DNA from: CAZGOM01 sp964527265
GTDB taxonomy: Bacteria > Planctomycetota > Phycisphaerae > Phycisphaerales > Phycisphaeraceae
DNA: 45,731 nucleotides
Assembly: GCA_964527265.1 (NCBI GenBank)
Contig: CAZGOM010000028.1
Coordinates: forward strand, 1-45,731
Direction: 5' to 3'
This document shows positions 15,474 to 24,667 of this stretch, piece by piece. The notes under the pieces are model-generated. The model searched no databases. It was not told where the DNA came from and saw only the letters and a list, made by a program, of their open reading frames with translations. Made by a program: the position numbers and the translations under genes. The number at the start of each line of letters is the position of its first letter. The first letter of the stretch is position 1.

Positions 15474-17714
15474 ATGACCACACATACTCTCCAGCTTCCC
15501 AATCAACCCTTCCACAAGCACGCTTGGACCATCCTCCGCGCCCCCGCAGGCGCGTTCCCCAAAAACGCGCACTGGACCCTCGGAAACACCCCCTCCCTGC
15601 AACCCGTCCAAGCCTCCTTAATCTGTGACAACCCCGCCGCTGGCGCATTTCTCCGCATCGACACCGTCACCTCCCTCACTGGCTTACAAACACTCCAACC
15701 CTCACCCGTTGCTCTCCCCATTTCCGACCCCGTCCAAACCACCATCACCCCCAACGCCGTCACCCTCGCCAACACCTCCCTCCAGGCCCACCTTACCTCC
15801 AACGCCTCCATCCGCCTCACCGCCTTCTCCCAAACCCTCGCCCCGCTTGATCTCTCCTACACCTCCCAAGGTATTCGCTTCTCCACGCTCAACGACACCC
15901 GCGCCACCGTCACCTCAATCGACACCGGCCCTATCCGCGCCCTCGCCCGCTGGCAGGGCCGCTGCCTCAGCGACTCCGGCCAGCCCGGCCTCAGCGTCAT
16001 CCTCGATATCGAACTCTTCGCCTCCCTCCCCCACGCCGTCATCCGCGCGTGGTTTGTCCATGACCTCCCCAACGCCCCCTCCCTCGACCTCACAGACCTC
16101 ACCCTCACGCTCCCCCTCCCCGGCCTCACCCAGCACCACAGCCTCCAGCTCAAGCGCGGCATCATCCCCAAACCCCACTTCGTCTCCACCGCCCTCCCCC
16201 TCCACCCCGCCGTCGGCCACGACAACGCCACCGCCTTCCGCCTCCTCGACCCGGCTCCACTCCAGGACCCCACCGTCTACCCCGACTACCTCATGCCCCC
16301 CTGTGACGAGATCGCCCCCTGGCTCGCCATGAGCTCTCAAAACCTCACCTGCGCCGTCACCCTCGACGACCTCCGCGAATCCCGCCCAAACGCCATCAGC
16401 GCCTCCGACCAGAAACTCTCCCTTCACCTCTGGCCCTCCTTCGCCAAAACCCTCTCCCTACCCCAGGGCCGCTCCCGCACCGCCACCCTGCGTCTTTCCT
16501 TCTCCACCACTCCGCCTGACGCCGCTTCAATCGCCAAATCCCTCGCCGTCACCTCCCCCGAGCCGATCCTTGCCCAAACCGGCCAAGCTCCCTTCTTCGA
16601 CACCGGTCTTCTCCTCCAAAACACCCCCGGCCGCGCCAGCCGATTCGACGATTTCCTCAAACGCGTCGCCTGCCCCCCCACCGTCGCTGACAAATTCGAC
16701 CTCGGCGACACCCCCGACCCCGGCTATCAAACCACCTACATCGCCACCGCCCGCCGCATTGATCCCATCGTCCCCGAATCCCAAATCCGCCCCATCCAGT
16801 TCACTGCCGGCGGCCACTTCGCCGTCACCCCCTGGTCCGACCTTTCTCAATATGAACAGGTCTGGGCCAACAACGAATACGACGTCATCTGGTGCATCGC
16901 CTCCGAAGCCCTCCGCTGCCGCCAGGCGGATCTCCTGCGCCCTCTGCGCTGGTACGCCCGCCACGCCATTGAGGTGGACTTCGTTCATTACTCCGATCAC
17001 ACCTGGAAACACCGCTGCACCCCCGCCCACAGCGCCCGCCACACCACCACCGGAGCCTATCCCAGCCACTTCTGGACCGAAGGCCTCCTCGCCCACTACC
17101 TCCTCACCGGCGACCCGGATGCCCTCGCCTTCGCCCGCGCCATCGGCGACAAAATCATCGACTTCTTCTCCGAGCCCGACCAGATCGCCCGTCTCTGGCA
17201 CCCCACCCGTGAGCTCGGCTGGGCGCTCGTCGCCACAGCCGCTCTCGCCCAGGTCGATCCACAAGAAAAATACCTCGCCATCAGCGAAAAAATGGCCTCC
17301 CAGCTCATCCAGGCCCCACTCGACGCCCAGTTCACCACCCAGATGGTCCAGTTCTCCTTCGGCTTCGCCTCCATCCTGCTCGGCCTCGACCGCTGGCACC
17401 AGGTCCGCCCTTCTAAAACCTGCTCAACCTGGATCGTCGACGCCGCCACCCGCTGCGCCGCCCAAGTCCGCTCCACCCCCAGCGTCGCCCCGCCCATGAC
17501 CATCGCCGTCCTCTGGCTGGGCTACAAACACTCCGGCGATGACTCCCTCCTCCGCGCCGGCATGCACGTCTTTGAACGCATGATGGACACCCCTTGGTGG
17601 CACTCCCCCGCCCCCTATGCAAAGCCCGCCGCCATGCTCCACCGTCCCCTGGCCCGCTTCTTTGAATCCGCCCGTCAAAAAGGCCTTCTCACCTCCCTTG
17701 ATTACCGCTTCTGA
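15474..17714 (+). CDS. polysaccharide lyase/glycosidase-like protein with alpha/alpha-toroid C-terminus
   Basis: 746 residues. The ATG at 15474 is taken because the operator and predicted transcription start lie just upstream; an in-frame TTG at 15420 falls inside the promoter. There is no ribosome site, so the short leader may be read by another mechanism. The first half is beta-rich; the second half is helical with HYSDHTWKHRCTPAHSARHT, then PSHFWTEGLLAHYLLTGDPDALAFARAIGD, a pattern of six-hairpin (alpha/alpha) enzymes and close to the PcRGLX/YetA-like rhamnogalacturonan lyase family. No signal peptide is seen, so it may act in the cytoplasm. It heads an operon with the DUF4838 gene (16-bp gap). 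The exact family and substrate are uncertain. Confidence 0.65.
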   Translation: MTTHTLQLPNQPFHKHAWTILRAPAGAFPKNAHWTLGNTPSLQPVQASLICDNPAAGAFLRIDTVTSLTGLQTLQPSPVALPISDPVQTTITPNAVTLANTSLQAHLTSNASIRLTAFSQTLAPLDLSYTSQGIRFSTLNDTRATVTSIDTGPIRALARWQGRCLSDSGQPGLSVILDIELFASLPHAVIRAWFVHDLPNAPSLDLTDLTLTLPLPGLTQHHSLQLKRGIIPKPHFVSTALPLHPAVGHDNATAFRLLDPAPLQDPTVYPDYLMPPCDEIAPWLAMSSQNLTCAVTLDDLRESRPNAISASDQKLSLHLWPSFAKTLSLPQGRSRTATLRLSFSTTPPDAASIAKSLAVTSPEPILAQTGQAPFFDTGLLLQNTPGRASRFDDFLKRVACPPTVADKFDLGDTPDPGYQTTYIATARRIDPIVPESQIRPIQFTAGGHFAVTPWSDLSQYEQVWANNEYDVIWCIASEALRCRQADLLRPLRWYARHAIEVDFVHYSDHTWKHRCTPAHSARHTTTGAYPSHFWTEGLLAHYLLTGDPDALAFARAIGDKIIDFFSEPDQIARLWHPTRELGWALVATAALAQVDPQEKYLAISEKMASQLIQAPLDAQFTTQMVQFSFGFASILLGLDRWHQVRPSKTCSTWIVDAATRCAAQVRSTPSVAPPMTIAVLWLGYKHSGDDSLLRAGMHVFERMMDTPWWHSPAPYAKPAAMLHRPLARFFESARQKGLLTSLDYRF

Positions 17715-17730
17715 CCGCAACAGGTAAACC

Positions 17731-20289
17731 ATGAAAACACTTCTCATTCTCCTCACCTCTCTCCTCTGCATCCTCACCATGACCCAGCCCGCCCATGCCC
17801 TTATCCTGACGGAGAAGAACACTCCGAAAGCCACCGTCTATATCGAGGCCGACGGCCTTACCCCCGGCCAACGCGCCGCCATGGCCCAGGCCGCCGCATG
17901 GCTCACCGAATCCATCCACGCCGCCACCGGCGCTGGCCTCGCCCTCTCCGACAAAGCCCCCGACGCCAGCACCCCCGCCATCATCCTCACCACCGCCCAG
18001 GCCCAGCCCACCCTCGCCAAAAAGCTCAACCTCAAAACCGACGTCGAAGACGCTTACGCCATCGCCACGTCCGAAAACCGCCTCTATCTCATCGGCGCAA
18101 ATGCCTTCACCGTCCGCCACGCCGTCGCCCGCTCCCTCCATGAACTCGGCTTCCGTTATTACGCTCCCTCCCCCAAGTGGCACATCATCCCTGCCCTCGA
18201 CCGTGCCGAGCTCAACCTCAATCTCGCCGACGCACCCGACATCAGCTCACGCAAGATCTGGTACGCCTACGGCCAGCCCGACAAAACCCTCGACGCCAAC
18301 TACAACCGCTGGGTCATGGGCAACCGCCTCACCACCAGCGGCCTCGTCCAGACCGGCCACAGCTACTCCCACATCATCAACCGCAACACCGCCGAATTCG
18401 AAGCCCATCCCGAATACTACGCCCTCCTTGAAAACGGCGAACGCGACAACAAACGCGCCCCCGCTGCCCGCAAATTCTGCTACTCCAACCCCGGCCTCAT
18501 TGATCTCGTCTCCCGCGACCGCATCAAGCTCCTCGAAGAATCCCGCAAGTCCGACCCCCTCCAATACATGGTCTCCGTCGATCCTTCCGACGGCCAGGGC
18601 ACCTGCTTCTGCCCCGACTGTGTCAAGCTCGGCACCACCTCTGACCGCGTCTTCCATCTCGCCAACCAGGTCGCCATCCGCCTCCGCAAGGCCTATCCCG
18701 ACGCATGGGTCGGCCTCTATGCCTACAGCAGCCACCGCCTCCCCCCCACCATCCAGCTTGAGCCCAACGTCTACGTCCAGGTCGCCCTCGCTTTCAACCG
18801 CACCGAGTACTCCCTCCCTCAACTCGTCGAACTCTGGTCCCAGAAAGTCGGCGCCATCGGCCTCCGCGAATACTACGGCGTCGAAGCCTGGGACTGGGGC
18901 CTCCCCGGACGCATGCGCGGCGCAAAAGTCGCCTACCACAAGGAATGGATCCCCTTCTACGCCAAGCGCAAACTCAACGCCATCAATGCCGAAACCAATG
19001 CCAACTGGGGCGGCCAGGCACTTGGCCTCTTCATCGCCTCGGAGCTCATGTGGGACACCTCCGCCGACACCGACGCCCTCACCGCCCGCTTCCACAAAGA
19101 CCTCTTCGGCCCTGCCTCCGTCCCCATGCAGACCCTCTACAGCCGCTTTGAATCCAGCCCGCCCTTAAACCCCGCCACCCTCACCCCCATGTTCGAGGAC
19201 CTCACCCAGGCCCTCGCCCTCACCAAGACCTCTGACGCAAAAATCCGCGCCCGCATCATCGACATGATGGCCTACCTCCTCTACGTCGATACCTACCGCC
19301 GCTTTGAACTCGTCAGCGAATCCCAACCCTCCCGCAACGACGCCTATTACCAGTCCTTGAAGGAGCTCATGAACCTCGCCTGGCGCATCAAGGACCGCGA
19401 CACCGTCCATTACTACGCCCTCGCCCGCCGCCTCTGCAACTCCCTCCCCCTCACCGACAAACGCCCCGAGTTCAACCTCGTCAGCGAAAATCCCCCCACC
19501 ATCTGGAAGCAAGGCGAACAATACACCGACGAACAGATCCTCTCCCTCTTCCAGGCCTGCGCCAAATCCCTCAAGGAAGACCAGACCCCCTACACCACCT
19601 ACTCCCGTTTCTTTGAACCCATCCGCCAGCTCGCCGCGCCCGGCCCCGCCAGTACACTGCACGGCGAACAAACCCAGGGCCTCACCCGCTCCCGTGCCAC
19701 CCTCACCGGCTACATCTGCCCCCCCGGCCAGAAAACCTTCACCCTCCAGGCCCGCGCCCTCTCCAAACCCATCACCTTCAAAGTCTACATCCGCGATCAG
19801 GAAGTCTTAAGCGAAACCAGCATCCCCGCCGGCGAAGCTTTCACCGACATAAAATTCACCCTCCCCAAAGCCGGCGAATACCGCTTTGAGCTTCTCGGCG
19901 AAGGCACCTTAAGCGCAGCCCCAGACGTCCCTCTCATCCTCGAAGCCTCTCCCGCTAAACCCGCCTGGATCGACTTCTCCGGCCCCTACTCCTTCTACGT
20001 CCCCAAGGGCGTCAACCAGATCTGCGTCGATGCGGACCCACGCCTGAATTTCTACATCCCCGGCAACCCCGCCCGCCAGGAAATCACCCCCGCCAACCGC
20101 ATCCCCGGCAAAAACTACGCCGTTATCGACGTCCCACCCGGCGCCGCCGGCAAACTCTGGCGCACAGACACCAACACACGCGCCAAAATCTCCTTCCTCA
20201 ACATCCCCCCCTTCCTCTGCCCCTCACCCACCCAGATCTTCCTCCCCCGCGAAGTCGCCGAACTCGACAACCTCACCACCGCCAGATAA
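17731..20289 (+). CDS. secreted DUF4838 protein of the LacI-controlled operon
   Basis: 852 residues. A Sec signal (about residues 1-23, AHA) is followed by an N-terminal GH-associated domain (about 24-165: DAYAIATSENRLYLIGA, ARSLHELGFRYYAPSPKW), then the DUF4838 core (about 170-470) with HPEYYALLENG, SVDPSDGQG and the Cys cluster C292-F-C-P-D-C297, then IGLREYYGVEAWDWGLP and NAETNANWGGQALGLFIASELMW. The tail (about 630-852) is beta-rich and carbohydrate-binding-like. Compared with the member at 9458 it lacks the acidic insert. It is cotranscribed with the preceding lyase-like gene, so it probably works outside the membrane on the same glycan whose products the preceding enzyme handles. Catalytic residues are not assigned. 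Confidence 0.85.
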   Translation: MKTLLILLTSLLCILTMTQPAHALILTEKNTPKATVYIEADGLTPGQRAAMAQAAAWLTESIHAATGAGLALSDKAPDASTPAIILTTAQAQPTLAKKLNLKTDVEDAYAIATSENRLYLIGANAFTVRHAVARSLHELGFRYYAPSPKWHIIPALDRAELNLNLADAPDISSRKIWYAYGQPDKTLDANYNRWVMGNRLTTSGLVQTGHSYSHIINRNTAEFEAHPEYYALLENGERDNKRAPAARKFCYSNPGLIDLVSRDRIKLLEESRKSDPLQYMVSVDPSDGQGTCFCPDCVKLGTTSDRVFHLANQVAIRLRKAYPDAWVGLYAYSSHRLPPTIQLEPNVYVQVALAFNRTEYSLPQLVELWSQKVGAIGLREYYGVEAWDWGLPGRMRGAKVAYHKEWIPFYAKRKLNAINAETNANWGGQALGLFIASELMWDTSADTDALTARFHKDLFGPASVPMQTLYSRFESSPPLNPATLTPMFEDLTQALALTKTSDAKIRARIIDMMAYLLYVDTYRRFELVSESQPSRNDAYYQSLKELMNLAWRIKDRDTVHYYALARRLCNSLPLTDKRPEFNLVSENPPTIWKQGEQYTDEQILSLFQACAKSLKEDQTPYTTYSRFFEPIRQLAAPGPASTLHGEQTQGLTRSRATLTGYICPPGQKTFTLQARALSKPITFKVYIRDQEVLSETSIPAGEAFTDIKFTLPKAGEYRFELLGEGTLSAAPDVPLILEASPAKPAWIDFSGPYSFYVPKGVNQICVDADPRLNFYIPGNPARQEITPANRIPGKNYAVIDVPPGAAGKLWRTDTNTRAKISFLNIPPFLCPSPTQIFLPREVAELDNLTTAR

Positions 20290-20329
20290 CCCAACCTCTC
20301 TACACCACAAACGAACCCAAGTTGTTACA

Positions 20330-20348
20330 ATTGATACTCAATCTCAAT
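20330..20348. promoter_or_regulatory. Fur-box-like site before efeO-like gene
   Basis: ATTGATACTCAATCTCAAT. Against the 7-1-7 consensus TGATAAT-N-ATTATCA, 11 of 14 positions match. It ends 18 bp before the ATG of the iron-uptake gene and fits iron repression. Confidence 0.55.
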
Positions 20349-20366
20349 TACACAACCGGATGTCTC

Positions 20367-21452
20367 ATGACCACTCTTAACCGTATTCTCCTCGCCGCGC
20401 TCCTCACCCTCGGCGCCGCTTCGCTCTCCCCCATCGCTCACGCCGCAGCCCCCAAATCCGCCGCGCCAAAGCTCCCTGCCAACGTCAAAAGCACCGACGG
20501 CATGAAGGCCTACCTCCTCTCCGTCCTCGACGGCATCAACAAAGCCACCCGCGACCTGAAGAAAGCCGGCACCGAATACGACACCCTCATCAAGGCCAAT
20601 GGCGGCACACCACAAGCCGCCGCCAAAGCCAAGCCCAAGGAAGTCGCCGCTCTCATCAACCAGATGCGCGACGCCTATCAGCGCATCGACTCCTTCGGCT
20701 ATGAATACGTCGAAGGTATCGTCGCTGGCGTCCCCTCCCTCTCCAAATACGACGTTGAACTCGACGCCGGCCTCCCCGCCAAAGACTCCAAGCCCGGTGA
20801 TGACGTCGCACAGGTCGTCATCAAAGCCGGTGATCTCACTCTCGACAAGGAAGGCTCTCTCAACAACTTCCTCATCGAACCCACCGTCTTCGGCACAAAC
20901 GAACGCTTCACCAAAGGCACCGCCACCCTTCCCGGGTTCGACAAGCCCGTCGGCCTCCCAAATCCCGCCCTCGTCATCGCCCTCGCCGACTACGCCATCG
21001 ACGGCTTCGACCGCCTCACCAAAGATGCAAAAGCCTGGAAACCCTCCGATTCCGACAGCTTCTCCATCCTCATCAACATGACACCCACCTTCGCCGACTA
21101 CTTCGAAGACTGGAAAGAATCCAAGATCAACGGCTCCGCCGCCGGCGGCCGCTTCGTCGCCGTCTCCCGCGTCTCCGACATGCGCGGCATCATGTCCTCC
21201 ACGCGCCTCGCATGGCTCTCCGTCGACGCCAAAGTCCGTGAAAAAGACAAGGCCCTCGCCGACAAAATCTCCAAAGGCTACGACGAAATCCTCTCCTTCA
21301 TCGACTCCATCGAAGCCCGCGAAGCCAAAGGCGCTCTCACCGCCGACGCCATCGACGCACTCGGCTCCCAGGCCAAGGAAAAAGCCGACAAGCTCACCGT
21401 CCAGGCCCAGCAGGCCGCTGCCATCCTCGGCCTCACCATCGACGCCAAATAA
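20367..21452 (+). CDS. efeO: EfeO/imelysin-like periplasmic iron-uptake protein
   Basis: 361 residues with a Sec signal peptide (to about residue 28, AHA/AAP). The start at 20367 is the first ATG after the Fur-like box. The body is helical. The C-terminal half matches the EfeO/imelysin pattern (VSRVSDMRGIMSSTRLAWLS, KDKALADKISKGYDEILSFID), as does the middle DAYQRIDSFGYEYVEGI. In this family an HxxE motif helps bind metal. Here the equivalent stretch reads NNFLIEPTVFG, which keeps the Glu but appears to lack the His. It is followed after 94 bp by an FTR1-type permease, the usual partner, and no EfeB-type peroxidase is present. It probably feeds iron to the permease. Confidence 0.7.
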   Translation: MTTLNRILLAALLTLGAASLSPIAHAAAPKSAAPKLPANVKSTDGMKAYLLSVLDGINKATRDLKKAGTEYDTLIKANGGTPQAAAKAKPKEVAALINQMRDAYQRIDSFGYEYVEGIVAGVPSLSKYDVELDAGLPAKDSKPGDDVAQVVIKAGDLTLDKEGSLNNFLIEPTVFGTNERFTKGTATLPGFDKPVGLPNPALVIALADYAIDGFDRLTKDAKAWKPSDSDSFSILINMTPTFADYFEDWKESKINGSAAGGRFVAVSRVSDMRGIMSSTRLAWLSVDAKVREKDKALADKISKGYDEILSFIDSIEAREAKGALTADAIDALGSQAKEKADKLTVQAQQAAAILGLTIDAK

Positions 21453-21546
21453 CCATTCCACCCGGGGTCCCTGGTGGCGACACCACCAGAGACGTTCTTC
21501 TATCGCCACGGATGGCGCCGACAAGCGTTCCTGAGTCTCAAAAACA

Positions 21547-23853
21547 ATGCCCCGATACCGCCATCCCTCCACGCTCGCCCTCCTCCTCACGCTCCTCACA
21601 GCCGTGCTGGCCTTCATGAGCCCGGCACACGCCCAGGCAACCATCGACGAGTGGGACCAGAAAACCAGCGAAGCCCTCGTCGATTACTACATCAACCCAG
21701 ACGCTTTCCAGTCCGCCGCCCCCACCCCCGCCACTCAGCTTGGCGAAACCTGGAGCAAGCCCGCCCAGGAAATCCTCGCCACCCCCATCGCCCCCGGCAC
21801 GCCCTATCCCTACGCCGTCGGCCAGACCCGCGCACGCATCCAGCAGGCCCTCATCGTCGAAATGGCCCATGCCATCAAGACCGGCCAGATCGACCGCGCC
21901 AAAGCCCTCCGCGTCGAACTCACCCTACCGCGCGGCGTCTCCGCCACCGAAGGCGCTCTCCTCCTCCAGACCCTCAAATCCGAAAACTTCGACCAGGCCA
22001 GCAAAACGCTCACACGCGAAGCCGTCACCTGGCAAACCACCCGCGTCCGCCAGCTCCTTGATGAAGCCACCCGCTCTGCCAATGGCAAAGTCGCTCTCCC
22101 CGGCCGACTCTTAGAACGCTTAGGCGAAGCCGCCACCCTCGCCGACCTCCCTGCCTCTCTCAAGACCGCCGGCGACATCACCATCCCTGTACCCTCCGAC
22201 CCCTACGACCCCCGCGAATCCTCTCTCAAGCAGATCCGCGAAGCCGCCAACTGGGCCGCTGTCGCCAAGCCTGTCGAATCCCTCTCCAAGAACCTCCTCA
22301 CCTCCCTTCCCAGTCTCCTTTCCGACAAAGAACGCGAACGCCGCGCACGCCTCCTCTTAAAACTCGTCCAACTCGTCCCCCAGGAATATTCCGCCGGCGT
22401 CCGCGACGGCCAGATCGTCGTCCCGCTCGAATACCGCGAAGCCGTCGCCTTCACCCAGCAGGCCCGCCAGATCGTCGGCGAGCTCGCCCCCCTCTGGCTC
22501 GCCGAAAGCGACCCCGCCCGCGCTGCTTCCTACACAACCCTGGTTCCCAAACTCGATGAACTCCTCGACCAGGGCCGCACCCAGATCGACGCCAAGGCGC
22601 ACAAGGACGAAGTCGCCAAAACCTACAAACAGCTCTCCGAAACGCTCCAGGATGGCTTTGGCATCTCCATCAAGCGCTACGGCACCACCGCAGACATCGT
22701 CGATGAAGTCATGCTCGAAACCCGCTCCCTCCTCTCCGGCAGCCTCGCCGCCGCCTTAAACGGCCAGTGGGAAGAAGCAGAGCGCCTCCGCGTCGAAGCC
22801 TACACCACCTACGATCCCGAACTCGAAGCACGCCTCATGCCCCGCGATCCGCAACTCGCACTCGACATCGAGCGCCAGCTCCTCGACGGCATCGACGACA
22901 AGCCCGGCGTCAAAGTCCTCCTCGATCGCCGCGCCAGCCACGAAGAACTCACCGAATCCTACAACCACGTCTACGCCTCCCTTGAAAACGCCACCGCCCA
23001 ACTTAAAAACAACATCAGCCCCACCGCCGCCGCGCTCAACGCCTCCAGCATCATCCTCCGGGAAGGTCTCGAAGGCCTCCTGGTCATCATCGCCATCCTC
23101 GCCGGCCTCCGCGGTCCCGAAAACGCAAACCGCCGCCGCCTCATCTGGGCCGGCGTCATCGCCAGCGCCTTCGCCACCGTACTCACCTGGGTCCTGAGCC
23201 AAACCATCGTCACCAGCCTCCGCGCCTACGGCGAAATCATCGCCGTCGTCTCCGGCGTCCTGGCCATCATCGTCCTCCTCCTCATCACCAACTGGCTCTT
23301 CCACCAGGTCTACTGGCATCAATGGGTCAGCACCCTGAAGAACCAGGCCAAGGAAGGCCAGAACCCCTGGCAGCTCGTCCTCGCCGGCTTCCTCCTGGGC
23401 TACCGCGAAGGCTTTGAAATCGTCCTCTTCCTCCAAAGCCTCGTCCTTGATGCAGGCCCCCAGAGCGTCGGCATCGGCGTCGCCATCGGCACCGTCGCGC
23501 TCGTCATCCTCGGCTTCGCCGCGCTCAAGCTCGGGCTCAAACTCCCCTACTTCAAGATCCTTCTCATCACCGCCGGCCTCATCGGCATCGTGCTCGTCAC
23601 CTTCGTCGGAAACACCGTCCGCGGCGCGCAAACCGTCGGCTGGATCCCCGTCCACCGCATGATGCCCGGCTCATGGCCCCAATGGGTCGGCAGTTGGCTG
23701 GGCCTCTACAACACCTGGGAAAGCATCATCGCCCAGGTCATCGTCGTTTTCGTCGTCCTCGGCACCTGGCGCGTCGCCCGCTGGTCCGCCAAACGCAAAG
23801 CTGCCAAAAACCAAGCCGAACGCGATGCCCGCACCCCCGCCCCCGCCATCTAA
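21547..23853 (+). CDS. FTR1-family iron permease with long extracytoplasmic N-terminus
   Basis: 768 residues. Signal peptide to about residue 30 (AHA), then about 460 residues of helical extracytoplasmic domain ending in the family's LRVEAYTTYDPELEARLMPRDPQLALDIERQL stretch, then a C-terminal membrane domain with about seven helices. The two iron-transfer motifs are present: REGLE at 505-509 and REGFE at 620-624. FTR1/EfeU permeases import iron across the inner membrane. Stand-alone EfeU is about 280 residues, so the N-terminal half is an extension seen in the long FTR1 class. No haem CxxCH is visible. The neighbours are an EfeO-like protein upstream and feoAB downstream. Confidence 0.9.
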   Translation: MPRYRHPSTLALLLTLLTAVLAFMSPAHAQATIDEWDQKTSEALVDYYINPDAFQSAAPTPATQLGETWSKPAQEILATPIAPGTPYPYAVGQTRARIQQALIVEMAHAIKTGQIDRAKALRVELTLPRGVSATEGALLLQTLKSENFDQASKTLTREAVTWQTTRVRQLLDEATRSANGKVALPGRLLERLGEAATLADLPASLKTAGDITIPVPSDPYDPRESSLKQIREAANWAAVAKPVESLSKNLLTSLPSLLSDKERERRARLLLKLVQLVPQEYSAGVRDGQIVVPLEYREAVAFTQQARQIVGELAPLWLAESDPARAASYTTLVPKLDELLDQGRTQIDAKAHKDEVAKTYKQLSETLQDGFGISIKRYGTTADIVDEVMLETRSLLSGSLAAALNGQWEEAERLRVEAYTTYDPELEARLMPRDPQLALDIERQLLDGIDDKPGVKVLLDRRASHEELTESYNHVYASLENATAQLKNNISPTAAALNASSIILREGLEGLLVIIAILAGLRGPENANRRRLIWAGVIASAFATVLTWVLSQTIVTSLRAYGEIIAVVSGVLAIIVLLLITNWLFHQVYWHQWVSTLKNQAKEGQNPWQLVLAGFLLGYREGFEIVLFLQSLVLDAGPQSVGIGVAIGTVALVILGFAALKLGLKLPYFKILLITAGLIGIVLVTFVGNTVRGAQTVGWIPVHRMMPGSWPQWVGSWLGLYNTWESIIAQVIVVFVVLGTWRVARWSAKRKAAKNQAERDARTPAPAI

Positions 23854-23855
23854 CC

Positions 23856-23882
23856 GGGAGCGCTGGCGTCCCGCCGGCTCCC
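23856..23882 (+). terminator. hairpin after the FTR1 gene
   Basis: GGGAGC...GCTCCC with an inner GGCG/CGCC, arms 23856-23868 and 23872-23882 with a small bulge. There is no T-run. It starts 3 bp after the stop. Confidence 0.5.
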
Positions 23883-24313
23883 AATCACAACCCTCCCCCG
23901 ACATAAGCGATCCGTCACCCCTTCACCCTGCTCACACCTCAATCCCTCTCCAAAAAGAACACGGCTTCAAACCCTACTCCCCTTGATCCCGCTTCACCAC
24001 CAGCCGCTTGCCTATCCCCGCACCCACCCTCTCTTCGTAAATCTCTCTTCAAAATCCCGTCCGTCAAAAATCACGCGCCAGAAAACTCTTCAAAAGCACA
24101 CCCACCTCCCCCTCAAACCCCACATTGCACCCGGAAACACCACTCACTCCAATCATGCAATAAATATCAACATATTATATCAAGGCACTTCAACCCCGTC
24201 AAGGGAATATTTATAGTTATTTTATACACAATTCACCTAATCCTCTGCACAACCCCTCTGACCACACACCCCTTCCCCTCCACCCCCAACCACCCCCCGC
24301 GACAATCATGCAA
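23883..24313 (+). other. non-coding stretch between FTR1 and feoA
   Basis: About 430 bp without a convincing gene. The first part is C-rich low-complexity sequence; 24150-24240 is distinctly AT-rich (TATTTATAGTTATTTTATAC) compared with the rest of the window. I see no repeat or RNA structure that stands out. Confidence 0.4.
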
Positions 24314-24343
24314 TTGCACCACCCACCCCATCCCCTCTATGCT
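24314..24343 (+). promoter_or_regulatory. promoter of feoAB
   Basis: TTGCAC (24314-24319), an 18-bp spacer and TATGCT (24338-24343). The expected start point near 24350 falls at the edge of the Fur-like site. Confidence 0.45.
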
Positions 24344-24350
24344 ATTGGGC

Positions 24351-24369
24351 TTTGATTCTCACTCGCAAG
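24351..24369. promoter_or_regulatory. Fur-box-like site before feoA (weaker)
   Basis: TTTGATTCTCACTCGCAAG matches the efeO site at 14 of 19 positions and the 7-1-7 Fur consensus at 9 of 14. It ends 7 bp before the feoA ATG. Confidence 0.4.
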
Positions 24370-24376
24370 AAACCAT

Positions 24377-24667
24377 ATGGCGGCTCAACCCGACAACATG
24401 CACCCCTGCCCGGCACACGCTGACCAGATCGCTCTTGATCTGCTGCCCCCCGATCAGCTCGCCCTCGTCACCTCCATCGAAGCCCAGGATGCGGACCTCG
24501 CCCGCCTCATGGCCATGGGCGTCTGCGTCGGTCGCCAGATCCGCATGGTGCAAGCCGGTGACCCCATGATCCTCTTCGTCCTCGGCGCGCGCATCGGCGT
24601 CTCCGCACGCATGGGCAAGCGCGTCCTCGTCTCACCCTGCCCCCCCTCTCAGGGAGAGCACAAATGA
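24377..24667 (+). CDS. feoA: FeoA, ferrous iron transport accessory protein
   Basis: 96 residues, a single SH3-like FeoA domain (about 18-90): LDLLPPDQLALVTSIEAQDADLARLMAMGVCVGRQIRMVQAGDPMILFVLGARIGVSARMGKRVLV. FeoA is a small cytoplasmic protein that modulates the FeoB GTPase. Its stop overlaps the feoB start by 4 nt (ATGA), which indicates translational coupling. A short Cys/His-containing tail precedes the domain (HPCPAH, residues 9-14). Confidence 0.92.
   Translation: MAAQPDNMHPCPAHADQIALDLLPPDQLALVTSIEAQDADLARLMAMGVCVGRQIRMVQAGDPMILFVLGARIGVSARMGKRVLVSPCPPSQGEHK

Noticed and set aside
20322..20350. Sigma-70 promoter for the efeO-like gene using TTGTTA
   Set aside because: The hexamer 17 bp downstream (CAATTA) is too poor a -10; only the Fur-like box is reported.
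20325..21644. 439-codon - strand frame opposite the EfeO-like gene
   Set aside because: Gly/Asp/Val-rich shadow, no ribosome site, no motifs.
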